DNA from: Novosphingobium sp. ERN07
Lineage (GTDB): Bacteria; Pseudomonadota; Alphaproteobacteria; Sphingomonadales; Sphingomonadaceae
DNA: 64,000 bases
Direction of reading: 5' to 3'
Assembly: GCF_012641335.1 (NCBI RefSeq)
Contig: NZ_JABAID010000013.1
Span: 1 to 64,000, forward strand
The notes below the pieces were generated by a model. It was not told where the DNA came from. It did not search any database and saw nothing but the letters and a program-made list of their open reading frames with translations. The translations under genes were made by a program, and so were the position numbers. Below are positions 17,700 to 25,830 of the stretch, piece by piece; position 1 is the stretch's first letter; each line of letters begins with the position of its first letter.

Positions 17700-18149
17700 A
17701 TGAAGACTTTGGCGTTTGCCGCCATCGGGGCAAGTCTGGCCTTTGGCGCGTCGGCACAGGCGATGGAGCACAAGGTGGTGATCGAGCATCCGGTCGGTCC
17801 TATCGCGGCTGACTATTCCGGTGCTACCCGCGTCGAGATGCAGCAACTCGGTTCAGCCGGAGCGGCGGGGCGTCCGTCGTCTCTTCGTTGCCAATGGACG
17901 GTTTCGCTGGAAGTGCAGCGCAGCGCGCAAGTGGGGGCAAGCCTTCAGGCAAAACGCTCGATGTCGCGTGACAATGTGTTGAAGGGGACTGCGCCGGGCT
18001 GGTGTTCCGAACGGGGCAGCGGCATCGACCGGATGGTCGAAGCGCGCCGCGATGATCTGCGCAGCGCCATGATGGCAATGGTGGCGCAGGATCGCGACGT
18101 CATCCTCGTTGAAGCTGATGGTGCCCACGCCAAGCTGCGCGAGGGCTGA
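17700..18149 (+). CDS. Exported protein of unknown function
   Basis: 149 residues from the ATG at 17700, which has GCAGGAGACAGG upstream. The N-terminus MKTLAFAAIGASLAFGASAQA is a signal peptide. The mature protein has two Cys (SLRCQW and GWCSERG) that could form a disulfide, and an Arg-rich helix near IDRMVEARRDDLRSAMMAM. I recognise no family. The gene ends 14 bp before the putative porin gene and is probably in its operon, suggesting an envelope role. Confidence 0.68.
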   Translation: MKTLAFAAIGASLAFGASAQAMEHKVVIEHPVGPIAADYSGATRVEMQQLGSAGAAGRPSSLRCQWTVSLEVQRSAQVGASLQAKRSMSRDNVLKGTAPGWCSERGSGIDRMVEARRDDLRSAMMAMVAQDRDVILVEADGAHAKLREG

Positions 18150-18163
18150 GGAGATTGATTAGC

Positions 18164-18913
18164 ATGACCGGTATTCATCGACTTTCTGGGCTGGCTTTTG
18201 CCGGTGCGGCTGCAATCGTAATCGCACCCTCATCGCAGGCCCAGTCGGTGGATGCCGGTGTTGAGGCTACGACCGACGAAGTGCGGCGCGGCCTTAGCTG
18301 GAGCGATGGCGAAGTGTCGGCCTCCGCCGATGCGCGTGTCGGTTTTGGAGGCCTCGATGCTTCGGTGCGGGTGGCCGCGCTGCGCAAATCGGATCGCCAT
18401 GCCAATGCCGATGTCGTGGGCGATCTTGCAATCGGCAAGGACTGGGAAGCCGGAGCCTTCACCCTGCGGACCGAGGCTGTCGGCCACGTTTTCAGCAATG
18501 CCGACAGCAACATGAACTACGGCGAACTCGGCCTTGGGGCGCGCTACACCATCGGGCCGCTGCAATTTGGCACGATGGCATGGTATGCGCCAAAGCAGGA
18601 CAATATCGGCGGCGACAACCTGCATTTGCGTGCAACCGCCGACGCGGGTCTGCCGGGGTTTCCGGTGACGGTATTCGGCGCGGTAGGGTATACCACGGGT
18701 GATACGCGCGATGCACGGTCGGCGCGCTTGCGTCCTGCCGGAGATTATGCGGACTGGAAGATCGGCGCGGAATACACGCAATTCCCGTTCACCATCGGCG
18801 TCGATTATGTCGGAACCGATATCGACACGTCGAACACGGTTTCAGTTTCGCCCTTTGCAGACCTGAAGCACGCCGGGGATCGCGTTCTGGCGCGCGTGCG
18901 CCTTTCCTTCTGA
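18164..18913 (+). CDS. TorF-like putative outer-membrane porin
   Basis: 249 residues from the ATG at 18164, ten bases after GAGGAG. A signal peptide ends at SSQAQS. The mature protein alternates polar and aromatic residues in short strands (GELGLGARYTIGPLQFGTMAWYAP, VTVFGAVGYTTG) and ends in RVRLSF with a C-terminal Phe, the outer-membrane barrel signature. This matches the proteobacterial TorF/TIGR02001 group, which includes TonB-island porins; substrate unknown. It follows the small exported gene and precedes a bidirectional hairpin terminator. Confidence 0.75.
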   Translation: MTGIHRLSGLAFAGAAAIVIAPSSQAQSVDAGVEATTDEVRRGLSWSDGEVSASADARVGFGGLDASVRVAALRKSDRHANADVVGDLAIGKDWEAGAFTLRTEAVGHVFSNADSNMNYGELGLGARYTIGPLQFGTMAWYAPKQDNIGGDNLHLRATADAGLPGFPVTVFGAVGYTTGDTRDARSARLRPAGDYADWKIGAEYTQFPFTIGVDYVGTDIDTSNTVSVSPFADLKHAGDRVLARVRLSF

Positions 18914-18918
18914 TACAA

Positions 18919-18946
18919 GAAAGCCCCCGCGTTTGCAGGGGCTTTC
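18919..18946. terminator. Hairpin between convergent porin and peroxiredoxin genes
   Basis: GAAAGCCCC and GGGGCTTTC (18919-18927 and 18938-18946) form a stem over an 10-base loop. The stem's own AAAG/CTTT ends give short T-runs on each strand, so it can terminate both converging transcripts. Confidence 0.7.
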
Positions 18947-18976
18947 CGGTTTATCAGACTGCGGAGTGCTCCGGGG

Positions 18977-19456
18977 TCAGATGTTTTCGATCATGTGTTC
19001 GGCAGAGCTGACCTTGAAGTCGCCCGGTGCTTCGACGAAAAGCTGCTCGACCACACCATCGTTGACGACCATCGAGAAGCGCTGCCCGCGCTTGCCAAGG
19101 CCGAAGCCCGAACCGTCCATCGTCAGACCCAGCGCTTCGGCAAGGTCGCCGTTGCCATCGGCCAGCATCGTCACGTCAGACGAGCCGGACGCTGCACCCC
19201 AAGCCTTCATCACGAAAGCATCATTGACGGCGGTGCAGGCGATTTCATCGATGCCCTTTGCCTTCAGGTCAGCGGCTTTTTCCACATAGCCCGGCAGGTG
19301 CTTGGCCGAGCAGGTCGGGGTGAATGCGCCGGGGACCGAGAACAGAGCAACCTTCTTGCCCTTGAAATAGTCGGTGGACTGGACGGCTTCTGGACCTTCG
19401 GCGGTCGCCTTGACGATCTTCACGTCGGGCAGCTTGTCTCCAACAGCGATAGTCAT
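18977..19456 (-). CDS. Peroxiredoxin, Prx5-type (thiol peroxidase)
   Basis: 159 residues from the ATG at 19456 ([14 protein letters not shown]). It reduces H2O2 or organic hydroperoxides. The peroxidatic Cys49 lies in [16 protein letters not shown], the Prx5/AhpE-like signature; a second Cys74 (EIACTAVND) may resolve it. The conserved [16 protein letters not shown] strand is present. Cytoplasmic, no signal. It is transcribed away from ahcY, with a 223-bp shared intergenic region. An extension further upstream to 19702 lacks family similarity. Confidence 0.92.
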   Translation of the reverse strand: MTIAVGDKLPDVKIVKATAEGPEAVQSTDYFKGKKVALFSVPGAFTPTCSAKHLPGYVEKAADLKAKGIDEIACTAVNDAFVMKAWGAASGSSDVTMLADGNGDLAEALGLTMDGSGFGLGKRGQRFSMVVNDGVVEQLFVEAPGDFKVSSAEHMIENI

Positions 19457-19573
19457 CCCCAATTTCCTTTCGTTCTGGCAGGGCGAGCGTGCCCCGCACC
19501 GGTATGGCCGCACGGATATAGGCGCGGCATTGCGGTCTGCAACCGCGCGACGACGATCCGTCAAAATGAAGCG

Positions 19574-19593
19574 ATATAAAGAAAACTTTATAT
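19574..19593. promoter_or_regulatory. Palindrome upstream of ahcY, candidate SahR-type operator
   Basis: ATATAAAGAAAACTTTATAT is an 8-4-8 perfect palindrome 86 bp before the ahcY start. ArsR-family SahR repressors that sense S-adenosylhomocysteine control ahcY in many proteobacteria and bind AT-rich palindromes; I infer this role from position and form only. It lies between divergent ahcY and the peroxiredoxin gene, so could act on either. Confidence 0.5.
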
Positions 19594-19679
19594 TAAGTTT
19601 GCGCATGGGCGGCTGGCGCGCTATGGGCACTTCAGAGGCGCGCTTGCCGCGCAAATATTTTCTATCAGGAGACTGCTTC

Positions 19680-21089
19680 GTGGCCAGCGTGCTTGACGCC
19701 AAGAACGATTATGTGATCGCCGATATCGGCCTTGCCGACTTTGGCCGCGCCGAAATCAAGATCGCTGAAACCGAAATGCCGGGCCTCATGGCCCTGCGCG
19801 AGGAATTCGGCGCATCGCAGCCGCTCAAGGGCGCGCGCATCACCGGTTCGCTGCACATGACGATCCAGACCGCGGTGCTGATCGAAACGCTTGTCGCGCT
19901 GGGTGCTGACGTGCGCTGGGCCACCTGCAACATCTTCTCGACGCAGGACCACGCTGCCGCCGCCATTGCCGCTGCCGGTATCCCGGTTTTCGCGGTGAAG
20001 GGTGAAAGCCTGGCAGAATACTGGGACTATGTTGGCTCGATCTTCGATTGGGGCGATGATCAGACCGCCAACATGATCCTCGACGATGGTGGCGATGCAA
20101 CCATGTTCGCGCTGTGGGGCGCGCGTGTGGAAGCAGGCGAAAAGCTGTTTGAACCTTCGAACGCCGAAGAAATCGAATTCGTTCGCGCGCTGAATGCTTT
20201 CCTCAAGGCGAAGCCCGGCTACCTCACGCAGTCGGTCAAGAACATCAAGGGCGTTTCGGAAGAAACCACCACGGGCGTTCACCGCCTGTATCAGATCGCC
20301 AAGGACGGCAAGCTGCCTTTCCCCGCGATCAACGTGAACGATTCGGTCACCAAGTCGAAGTTCGACAACCTTTATGGCTGCAAGGAATCGCTGGTTGACG
20401 CGATCCGTCGCGCTACCGACGTGATGCTCGCTGGTAAGGTCGCTTGCGTTGCCGGCTTCGGCGATGTGGGCAAGGGTTCGGCCGCTTCGCTGCGTCAGGG
20501 CGGCGCGCGCGTGATGGTGACTGAAATCGATCCGATCTGCGCACTGCAGGCGGCGATGGAGGGCTATGAAGTTGTCACGATGGAAGAAGCGGTCAAGCGC
20601 TGCGACATCTTCGTGACCGCGACCGGCAACGAAGACGTCATCACTGCCGAGCACATGAAGGCGATGAAGCCGATGAGCATCGTCTGCAACATCGGCCACT
20701 TCGACAGCGAAATCCAGATCGCTGCTCTCGACAATTACAACTGGACCGAAGTGAAGCCGGGCACCGACCTGGTGGAATTCCCCGACGGCAAGCAGATCAT
20801 CATTCTGGCCAAGGGCCGTCTGGTGAATCTGGGTTGCGCCACCGGCCACCCCAGCTTCGTGATGAGCGCCAGCTTCACCAACCAGACGCTCGCGCAGATC
20901 GAACTCTTCACCAAGAGCGAGAACTACAAGAACGACGTCTACGTGCTGCCCAAGCACCTCGACGAAAAGGTCGCTGCGCTTCACCTCGAAAAGCTGGGCG
21001 TGCAACTGACCAAGCTGAGCAAGAAGCAGGCCGATTACATCGGCGTGCCCGAAGTCGGCCCGTTCAAGCCGGATCATTATCGCTACTAA
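19680..21089 (+). CDS. ahcY: Adenosylhomocysteinase
   Basis: 469 residues from the GTG at 19680, behind ATCAGGAGAC. It cleaves S-adenosylhomocysteine to homocysteine and adenosine, removing the methylation product inhibitor. The N-terminal fold has [16 protein letters not shown] and the NAD domain carries [12 protein letters not shown]. The protein ends in the invariant HYRY motif (KPDHYRY). A GTG start is chosen because the longer in-frame upstream extension is not protein-like and would overlap the operator. A long hairpin encloses the stop codon. Confidence 0.97.
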   Translation: MASVLDAKNDYVIADIGLADFGRAEIKIAETEMPGLMALREEFGASQPLKGARITGSLHMTIQTAVLIETLVALGADVRWATCNIFSTQDHAAAAIAAAGIPVFAVKGESLAEYWDYVGSIFDWGDDQTANMILDDGGDATMFALWGARVEAGEKLFEPSNAEEIEFVRALNAFLKAKPGYLTQSVKNIKGVSEETTTGVHRLYQIAKDGKLPFPAINVNDSVTKSKFDNLYGCKESLVDAIRRATDVMLAGKVACVAGFGDVGKGSAASLRQGGARVMVTEIDPICALQAAMEGYEVVTMEEAVKRCDIFVTATGNEDVITAEHMKAMKPMSIVCNIGHFDSEIQIAALDNYNWTEVKPGTDLVEFPDGKQIIILAKGRLVNLGCATGHPSFVMSASFTNQTLAQIELFTKSENYKNDVYVLPKHLDEKVAALHLEKLGVQLTKLSKKQADYIGVPEVGPFKPDHYRY

Positions 21090-21107
21090 AAGTTGCGATA
21101 ATGATCC
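21071..21107. repeat. 13-bp-stem hairpin spanning the ahcY stop codon
   Basis: GGATCATTATCGC (21071-21083) pairs perfectly with GCGATAATGATCC (21095-21107). The TAA stop (21087-21089) lies in the 11-base loop. No T-run follows. It may stabilise the mRNA end or assist termination together with the following GC hairpins. Confidence 0.8.
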
Positions 21108-21248
21108 GAGTCCCCGCGAAGGCGGGGACCTCAGTCGGCCTATACCGACCGAGCCGGAATACGCAGAAGCCCTCGCCATCGTGCGGGGGCTTCTGTGCGT
21201 CTGGGGCTTCATTAAACCGACTTAGGCCCTCGCTTTGGCGGGGGCCCA
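21108..21248. repeat. REP-like hairpin pair in inverted orientation, ahcY-divL gap
   Basis: A REP-like unit GTCCCCGC-GAAG-GCGGGGAC (21110-21129) followed by CTCAGTCGG has an inverted relative at 21225-21246 (GGCCCTCGC-TTTG-GCGGGGGCC preceded by CGACTTA). Between them is a further hairpin of about 13 pairs (21164-21195; CAGAAGCCC with GGGCTTCTG). Similar units recur at 32700 and 53787-53863. The pair layout is that of a REPIN; any transposase (RAYT) is outside the window. Confidence 0.65.
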
Positions 21249-21342
21249 CTCCCTAAGTTGCGTCGCAGGTAACGCATGGTTGATTGCACCAAAGCAATTC
21301 GCCGCATTGTAATTGTGCAGCGCACGCCGTAGCGAAAGCGGG

Positions 21343-23691
21343 ATGCCGTTGTTCAACCAGACTGCGCTGGTACTGATCGGAGTGCTTCTTGCCGCGTGGA
21401 CGGTGGGGGCGGGATGGTTCGTGCTCGATGCCCGCCGCCGTGCGCGCAAGGGTGAAGCGGTCCAGCGGCAGGCGCGCAAACTGGCGCGGATGGTTGATGA
21501 ATCGCCCGCGTTGCCGCTGCTGGTACGGGCCGATGGCCGGATCGAAGGCCCTGCGCGGCTGGCCGGATGGTTCGGTTTCGATACCATGCCGGGCTACCTG
21601 TCCGAACTCGATGCCGAAGGGCGCGGCTTTGATGAGGTGCAGCTTTCATGGCTGAGCGATGCGGTGCGCAAGGCGCAGAAGACCGGCGCGCCGTTCCGCA
21701 TGGCGCTGACGCCGAAATGCGGTACGCGCAGTCTTGCCGCGCACGGCCACCTTGCCGATCCGCAGGTATCGCCGGGCGGGTCGGCGCTGGTGTGGTTCTT
21801 TGATTTTTCGGAAAGTCAGGAAGAACTCGTCCGCCTTCGCGAGGAGACGCAAGGGGCCAAGGCCGATTTTGCAGGGCTGGCCGGGCTGATTGAAGCGGCC
21901 CCGCTCCCGATGTGGTTCCGCGGTGCGGACCTGCGGCTGCGCCTGGTCAACAGCGCCTATGTAAAAGCGGTCGGCGCGGTGAGCGCGGATGCCGTGATTG
22001 CGCAAGGCATCGAGTTGATCGAACCGATCGAAGGTCTTAGCGCCGCACAAGTGGCCCGGCAGGCACAGGCGCGGCGCGTGCCGGTGGAGCGCTCGGTCCT
22101 TGCCACGATCAAGGGGCAGCGCCGCGCGGTTCGCGTAACCGATCTGCCGCTGGGCGATGATGGCATTGCCGGATACGCGGTCGATATCGAGGAAATGGAA
22201 GAGCTGATCCGCCAGTTCCGCCGCTTCCGGGAAGCTCAGCGCGAAATGCTCGACACGCTGTCGGCCGGGATCGCGCAGTTCGACGAGAAGCGAAACCTCG
22301 TTTTTGCCAACCAGCCTTTCCTGCGCATCTTCGGCGTGCCGCAGGCGTGGGTGGTCGATACGCCGCCGTTCGACCGTGTGATCGACCGGATGCGCGATGC
22401 GGGGCGACTACCTGAAGTGCGCGATTTCCCGGAATGGCGGCGCGAGAGGCAGGCGTGGTTCCTGTCGCGCGTGCCGGTTGAGGAATCGTGGCACCTTTCG
22501 GGCGGTACGCATTTGCGCGTGGTGGGTCAGCCCATGCCCGATGGCGGTTTGTTGATGATCTTCGAAGATCGCACCGAACAGTTGCAGTTGTCCGCCACGC
22601 GCGACACGCTGCTGCGCACGCGCACCGCCACGTTCGACAATCTGTTCGAATCGCTCGCCGTCTTCGCGCCCGATGGAAAGCTGCAACTGTGGAACCGGCG
22701 CTTTGCCGCCGACTGGGCGCTGGAGGAGGAGTTTCTTTCCACACATCCGCGCGCCGATGTGCTGCTGGGGCGCATCGCATCGCAGCTTAAGCGACCCGCC
22801 CAGATTGGCACCATCGCGCAGGTGATTCAGGCCGCTACGCTTGAGCGTAAGCAGCGCGCCGGGCGGCTGACGCTGGCGGACGGGCGGCATCTTGCGCTGG
22901 CTGGCGTTCCGCTGCCCGATGGCAACGGGATGCTCACCGTTCTCGATATTACCGACAGCCAGAAGGCAGAAGCCGCCCTGCGCGAACGCAATGCCGCGCT
23001 GGTCGAGGCTGATGCTGTAAAGACGCGCTTCATCGCCAACATGAGTTATGAATTCCGCACGCCGCTCACCTCCATCGGCGGCTTTGCTGAACTTCTGCAA
23101 AGCGGCATCGCGGGCGATCTGACCGACCAGCAGAACGAATATGTCGCCGCCATTCTCGCTTCGGTAGAGCGGCTGGGCGAGCAGATCGAGAACGTGCTGG
23201 ACCTGTCGCAAAGCGAGGCAGGCACGCTGCCACTGGCGCAGGAGCCGGTCGAGGTGTTCCCTCTGCTGACAGAAGTGGTGACGGAACGCGCCGAACGTAT
23301 ATCCGCCGCAGGGCTGACGCTCGATCTGCGGGGCGACAAGTCTGCCGGAACGGTAACGGGCGATGCCCGCCGTCTGCGCCGCGCCTTCGGGCAACTGCTG
23401 GACAATGCCATTGCGGCTACGTCTGAAGGCGGGCGCATTCTGGTCGAGGCCGCGCGCAAGAAGGGGGGGCACTTGCAGGTCGTGGTGTCAGATAACGGGC
23501 GTGGCATGGAACCTGCCGTGCTGGCGCGGGCGCTGGAAGGCTTGAAAGTCAGCCCGGATGGCAAAGCGGTAGAGCGGCGGCAGGGCCTGGGATTGCCCTT
23601 GGTGCGCCAACTCGTCGAAGCGCATGGCGGCACGCTGGAACTGCTGTCCGAACCGGGCCTTGGCACCAGCGCGATTGTGGTTCTGCCATGA
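21343..23691 (+). CDS. divL: DivL-type PAS sensor pseudokinase (Tyr replaces phospho-acceptor His)
   Basis: 782 residues from the ATG at 21343. One membrane helix (about 7-27) is followed by PAS-like domains (about 190-470), a HisKA helix and a HATPase domain (LDNAIAATSEGGRI, SDNGRGM, GLGLPLVRQL). The H-box reads NMSYEFRTPLTSIGG: residue 569 is Tyr instead of His, as in Caulobacter DivL (Tyr550), which regulates the CckA-CtrA cell-cycle pathway via DivK. The gene is the first of a run overlapping tsaE by 4 bp. Polar localisation and partners are inferred from the Caulobacter orthologue. Confidence 0.85.
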   Translation: MPLFNQTALVLIGVLLAAWTVGAGWFVLDARRRARKGEAVQRQARKLARMVDESPALPLLVRADGRIEGPARLAGWFGFDTMPGYLSELDAEGRGFDEVQLSWLSDAVRKAQKTGAPFRMALTPKCGTRSLAAHGHLADPQVSPGGSALVWFFDFSESQEELVRLREETQGAKADFAGLAGLIEAAPLPMWFRGADLRLRLVNSAYVKAVGAVSADAVIAQGIELIEPIEGLSAAQVARQAQARRVPVERSVLATIKGQRRAVRVTDLPLGDDGIAGYAVDIEEMEELIRQFRRFREAQREMLDTLSAGIAQFDEKRNLVFANQPFLRIFGVPQAWVVDTPPFDRVIDRMRDAGRLPEVRDFPEWRRERQAWFLSRVPVEESWHLSGGTHLRVVGQPMPDGGLLMIFEDRTEQLQLSATRDTLLRTRTATFDNLFESLAVFAPDGKLQLWNRRFAADWALEEEFLSTHPRADVLLGRIASQLKRPAQIGTIAQVIQAATLERKQRAGRLTLADGRHLALAGVPLPDGNGMLTVLDITDSQKAEAALRERNAALVEADAVKTRFIANMSYEFRTPLTSIGGFAELLQSGIAGDLTDQQNEYVAAILASVERLGEQIENVLDLSQSEAGTLPLAQEPVEVFPLLTEVVTERAERISAAGLTLDLRGDKSAGTVTGDARRLRRAFGQLLDNAIAATSEGGRILVEAARKKGGHLQVVVSDNGRGMEPAVLARALEGLKVSPDGKAVERRQGLGLPLVRQLVEAHGGTLELLSEPGLGTSAIVVLP

Positions 23692-24137
23692 TCGTTGATC
23701 TGCCTGATCTTGCGGCATCCGAAGCTTTCGCGCAGCGCATCGCCGCAGCCTTGCGCAGTGGGGATGTTGTGGCGCTTTCGGGCGGTTTAGGTGCAGGCAA
23801 GACCACGCTTGCACGCGGCGTAATCGCGTCGCTTGGCCATGAAGGCGAAGTGCCCAGCCCCAGTTTTGCGATCATCGAAGTCTACGATCCGCCTGCCGTG
23901 CGCATTCCGCTGGTCCATGCCGACTTCTATCGCTTGGAAGATCCGGCCGAAGTCGAAGAGATCGGTCTGGACGATTATCGACACGGTGCGGCCCTTCTGG
24001 CGGAATGGCCTGAGCACGCAGGCGGCTTCGCGCACGAGGCGGGCTGCCTTTCCATTATGCTGGAATCCACGGAAAAGGGCAGGCGGGCCATTGTAACTGC
24101 CGGACCCGATTGGCTAGAGCGAGGCGCATGGATCTGA
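23688..24137 (+). CDS. tsaE: tRNA threonylcarbamoyladenosine biosynthesis ATPase TsaE
   Basis: 149 residues. TsaE is the ATPase that drives turnover of the TsaB-TsaD complex making t6A37 in ANN-decoding tRNAs. The P-loop is LSGGLGAGKTTLARG (about 26-40), followed by SPSFAIIEVYD and the HADFYRLEDPAEVEEIGLDDY segment, all family hallmarks. It is coupled by a 4-bp overlap to divL and by 10 bp to amgK. Confidence 0.93.
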   Translation: MIVDLPDLAASEAFAQRIAAALRSGDVVALSGGLGAGKTTLARGVIASLGHEGEVPSPSFAIIEVYDPPAVRIPLVHADFYRLEDPAEVEEIGLDDYRHGAALLAEWPEHAGGFAHEAGCLSIMLESTEKGRRAIVTAGPDWLERGAWI

Positions 24138-25111
24138 CCATTCCTCCGGGTGCCGAAACCTTCCTCACGCAGGCAGGTTGGGGCGGTGCCGTGATCGAAC
24201 CTTTGCCGGGGGACGCATCGTTCCGCCGCTATTTCCGCATCCGCCGTTCCAATGGCAACGCGATGCTGATGCACGCGCCGCCGCCCACGGAAGACCCGCA
24301 GCCTTTCCTGCGCGCGGCGAAGTGGCTTGATGCCAATGGCTTGCGTGCGCCTCTGATTCTTGCCGAAGATGCGGAGCAGGGCTTTGTCCTGCTGGAGGAT
24401 TTCGGTGACGTGCGGATGCGCGAATACCTCGATGCTTGGCCGCAGGACGAGGATGAGGTTTACCGCAACGCCATCGACGCGCTGGTGCAATTGCGCAAGC
24501 TGCCGCCGGGGCCGTTCACCGGCTACACGCTGGCCGAATATCAGCGCGAAGCGCAACTTTTTATAGACTGGTATGTACCCACGCGCGGCCTCTACGTTGA
24601 TAGCCGCGCATGGTCGAACGCCTGGGAAGAGGTGATTTCACAACTTCTGCCGCGCCAGCGCCCCGGTGTTACCGTGCTGCGCGATTATCATGCCGAAAAC
24701 GTGATGCTGCTGGGCGGGCTGGAAAAGCAGGGCCTGCTTGATTTTCAGGACGCGCTGGCTGGGCACCCTGCCTATGATCTCGTCTCGCTGCTGCAGGATG
24801 CCCGGCGTGATGTTTCGCCGCAGCTCGAAGCGCAGATGCTGGATTATTACATGCAGAAAACGGGCGAGGGCGATGATTTCCTTGCCGACTACGCCCGCCT
24901 TGGCGCGCAGCGCAATGCCAAGATCGTAGGTATTTTCGTGCGACTGTGGAAGCGGGACGGCAAGCCGCGCTACCTTGATTACATCCCGCGCGTTTGGGCC
25001 TTGCTGGAGCGCGATCTTGCGCATCCGGCGCTCGGCCCTGTGGCACGGTGGTTTGACGAACATATCCCGGCGGACCTGCGCGCTGCGGGCGGAGGCAAGT
25101 TCGAGGTATGA
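24128..25111 (+). CDS. amgK: Sugar kinase of the aminoglycoside phosphotransferase fold, AmgK-like
   Basis: 327 residues from ATG 24128. APH-type kinase with the catalytic loop VLRDYHAENVMLL, the Mg motif LLDFQDALAGHPAYDLVSLL and the GDASFRRYFRI N-lobe strand. Next to a MurU-like nucleotidyltransferase in a 4-bp overlap, this matches the AmgK-MurU peptidoglycan-recycling shunt that phosphorylates MurNAc/GlcNAc at the anomeric carbon and bypasses de novo UDP-MurNAc synthesis. It is not an antibiotic-resistance enzyme by context. The symbol is inferred from pairing; start could be 18 bp upstream. Confidence 0.78.
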   Translation: MDLTIPPGAETFLTQAGWGGAVIEPLPGDASFRRYFRIRRSNGNAMLMHAPPPTEDPQPFLRAAKWLDANGLRAPLILAEDAEQGFVLLEDFGDVRMREYLDAWPQDEDEVYRNAIDALVQLRKLPPGPFTGYTLAEYQREAQLFIDWYVPTRGLYVDSRAWSNAWEEVISQLLPRQRPGVTVLRDYHAENVMLLGGLEKQGLLDFQDALAGHPAYDLVSLLQDARRDVSPQLEAQMLDYYMQKTGEGDDFLADYARLGAQRNAKIVGIFVRLWKRDGKPRYLDYIPRVWALLERDLAHPALGPVARWFDEHIPADLRAAGGGKFEV

Positions 25112-25830
25112 CGAAAGTGCTTGCCAGCGATGTGGCCATGGTCCTGTCCGCAGGCCTTGGCAAACGGATGCGCCCGCTTACCGCATCACGGCCAAAGCCG
25201 TTGGTGCAGGTGGCCGGAAAGCTGCTGATCGATCATGCGCTGGACAAGCTGAGCAAAGCCGGGGTGGCGCGAGCTGTTGTCAACGTCCACTATCTTGCCG
25301 ATGCAATGGAGGCTTACCTCGCCAAACGGCAGGTTCCCGCCATCACCATTTCGGACGAACGCTCCGCTTTGCTGGAAACCGGCGGAGGCATGGTAAAGGC
25401 GCTGCCGCTGATCGGCAGCGATCCGTTTTTCTGCCTCAATTCCGATAACATCTGGCTGGATGGGCCGCGCAATGTATTCGCGCACCTTTCAGATCATTGG
25501 AACGCTGAAAGGATGGATGCGCTGTTGCTGCTGGTGCCGCACGCCCGCGCATACAACTATCGCGGTAAGGGCGATTTCCACATGGATGCACTGGGGCGCA
25601 TCTCGCGCCGCCGGTCTGGGCGTGTCGCGCCGTTCATCTACAGCGGCATCCAGATCGTATCGCACCGACTGCTGCGCGATGCGCCCGGAGGCGCGTTCGG
25701 CACGATGACTTTGTGGCAGCGCGCGATGGATGAAGGGCGGCTCTATGGCCTCTCGCACCTTGGCCTGTGGTATGAAGTGGGCGAACCGCAGATGATCGCG
25801 CCGACCGAGGCAGCGCTGAAAAGCGATTGA
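25108..25830 (+). CDS. murU: Nucleotidyltransferase, MurU-like (MurNAc-1-P uridylyltransferase)
   Basis: 240 residues. The sugar-nucleotide transferase signature is AMVLSAGLGKRMRPLTASRPKPLVQV near the N-terminus; catalytic Lys and the GGGMVKALPLIG and FFCLNSDNIW metal-site segments follow. It would convert MurNAc-1-phosphate plus UTP to UDP-MurNAc after AmgK. Overlaps with amgK (4 bp) and addB (1 bp) show tight coupling. A generic mannose-1-phosphate guanylyltransferase is the alternative, less likely in this context. Confidence 0.8.
   Translation: MTKVLASDVAMVLSAGLGKRMRPLTASRPKPLVQVAGKLLIDHALDKLSKAGVARAVVNVHYLADAMEAYLAKRQVPAITISDERSALLETGGGMVKALPLIGSDPFFCLNSDNIWLDGPRNVFAHLSDHWNAERMDALLLLVPHARAYNYRGKGDFHMDALGRISRRRSGRVAPFIYSGIQIVSHRLLRDAPGGAFGTMTLWQRAMDEGRLYGLSHLGLWYEVGEPQMIAPTEAALKSD

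Noticed and set aside
19457-19679. SAH or SAM riboswitch before ahcY
   Set aside because: No pseudoknot pattern of either class can be matched by eye; the clear feature is the short palindrome at 19574.
19665-21212. 515-codon minus-strand open frame
   Set aside because: Antisense to ahcY, which is unmistakable; composition is typical of a GC-rich shadow.
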